Shown here one piece after another: positions 63,799 through 64,000 of a stretch of 64,000 nt of DNA. Position 1 is the first letter of the stretch. Each line of letters starts with the position of its first letter. Made by a program: the position numbers and the translations under genes. The notes beneath the pieces are model-generated. The model searched no databases. It was given only the letters and a program-made list of their open reading frames with translations, and was not told the DNA's origin. The DNA comes from Reichenbachiella sp. (GTDB lineage: Bacteria; Bacteroidota; Bacteroidia; Cytophagales; Cyclobacteriaceae). The stretch is taken from positions 3,210,001-3,274,000 of the forward strand of contig NZ_JAWPMM010000001.1 in the NCBI RefSeq assembly GCF_033344935.1, in the 5' to 3' direction.

Positions 63799-64000
63799 TT
63801 ACCTACATCTCAGGCGGCGAACGATCGGGCAAATCCTCCTATGCACAAAAGATGGCATTGGGACTTTCCGACAATCCCATTTACTTGGCGACTGCCAAAG
63901 CCTATGATGGCAACTTTGAGGAGCGCATCAAAAGACATCAGGCTGAAAGAGACGAACGCTGGACTAATATTGAAGAACGATTCAATTTGAGCGAAGTACT
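63795..64000 (+). CDS. cobU: Adenosylcobinamide kinase/guanylyltransferase, 3' end missing
   Basis: The first 68 residues before the window ends: MITYISGGERSGKSSYAQKM contains the CobU Walker A (GGERSGKS), and YLATAKAYDGNFEERIKRHQAERDERWTNIEE carries the conserved HxxxRxxxW motif with the active histidine. CobU phosphorylates adenosylcobinamide and transfers GMP to it, an early step of nucleotide-loop assembly in B12 salvage. The start overlaps the stop of the Dph6-like gene (ATGA). cobT/cobS and further genes would be expected to the right. Confidence 0.92.
   Translation, partial: MITYISGGERSGKSSYAQKMALGLSDNPIYLATAKAYDGNFEERIKRHQAERDERWTNIEERFNLSEV

Overview
The window reads as a stretch of chromosome from a free-living Bacteroidota bacterium, most likely order Cytophagales. 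The evidence is the gene order miaB / sigma-54 activator / lptE / TPR protein / secG / groES / groEL, promoters of the TTG-N18..20-TAnnTTTG type, few Shine-Dalgarno sites, a type IX secretion (T9SS) sorting domain, and many families largely confined to this phylum (DUF3127, DUF3667, DUF3822, DUF4199, TIGR02757). Genus cannot be fixed from this piece; a Reichenbachiella- or Fulvivirga-like organism would fit. No rRNA, tRNA, CRISPR array, insertion sequence or prophage was recognised.

Layout. 1-3.8 kb: 3' end of an aspartoacylase-like gene, an orphan MacB/FtsX-type permease and a small lipoprotein. 3.9-13.9 kb: housekeeping block with miaB, a sigma-54 activator, lptE, a long disordered protein, secG, groES-groEL, a WD40 protein and a DUF3127 protein with an SSB-like tail. 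13.9-17.4 kb: a second orphan permease behind a membrane-anchored AraC-type regulator. 17.7-23.9 kb: TPR protein, ComA-like phosphosulfolactate synthase, DUF368 lipid-carrier transporter, aroE, MFS transporter, nitrilase. 24-26.7 kb: uvrB and a BOF-type stress protein. 26.8-33 kb: a leftward operon DUF1800 / DUF1501 (Tat signal plus T9SS tail) / beta-barrel / lipoprotein / LysE exporter. 33-35.5 kb: GH3-family enzyme and YggS. 35.5-39 kb: a leftward four-gene unit with a cell-wall hydrolase-like protein, a membrane protein of unknown function, a small beta protein and an outer-membrane protein. 39-51.4 kb: mgsA, pgi, HAD hydrolase, DUF3667, NfeD, LysM protein, TIGR02757, pyrE, two NUDIX proteins, coaD, DUF3822. 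51.4-56.4 kb: RecD-like helicase, DUF1573, VOC, DUF4199, LuxR-type regulator, orphan LolD-like ATPase.

The right end (56.5-64 kb) is a vitamin B12 locus. On the plus strand a cobalamin riboswitch precedes a BtuB-like TonB-dependent receptor, then a Dph6-like ATP pyrophosphatase and the start of cobU. On the minus strand lie a zinc-ribbon protein and btuF-btuC-btuD. BtuB would bring corrinoids across the outer membrane, BtuFCD across the inner membrane, and CobU would start nucleotide-loop salvage.

Most of the window is ordinary core genome. The observations most worth following are: a 19-bp perfect hairpin with a U-run that holds the btuF start codon in its loop; a well-spaced sigma-54 promoter in front of groESL near an orphan sigma-54 activator gene; the Dph6-like enzyme inside the B12 locus; the SSB-like tip on the DUF3127 protein; and the four-gene envelope unit at 35.5-39 kb.
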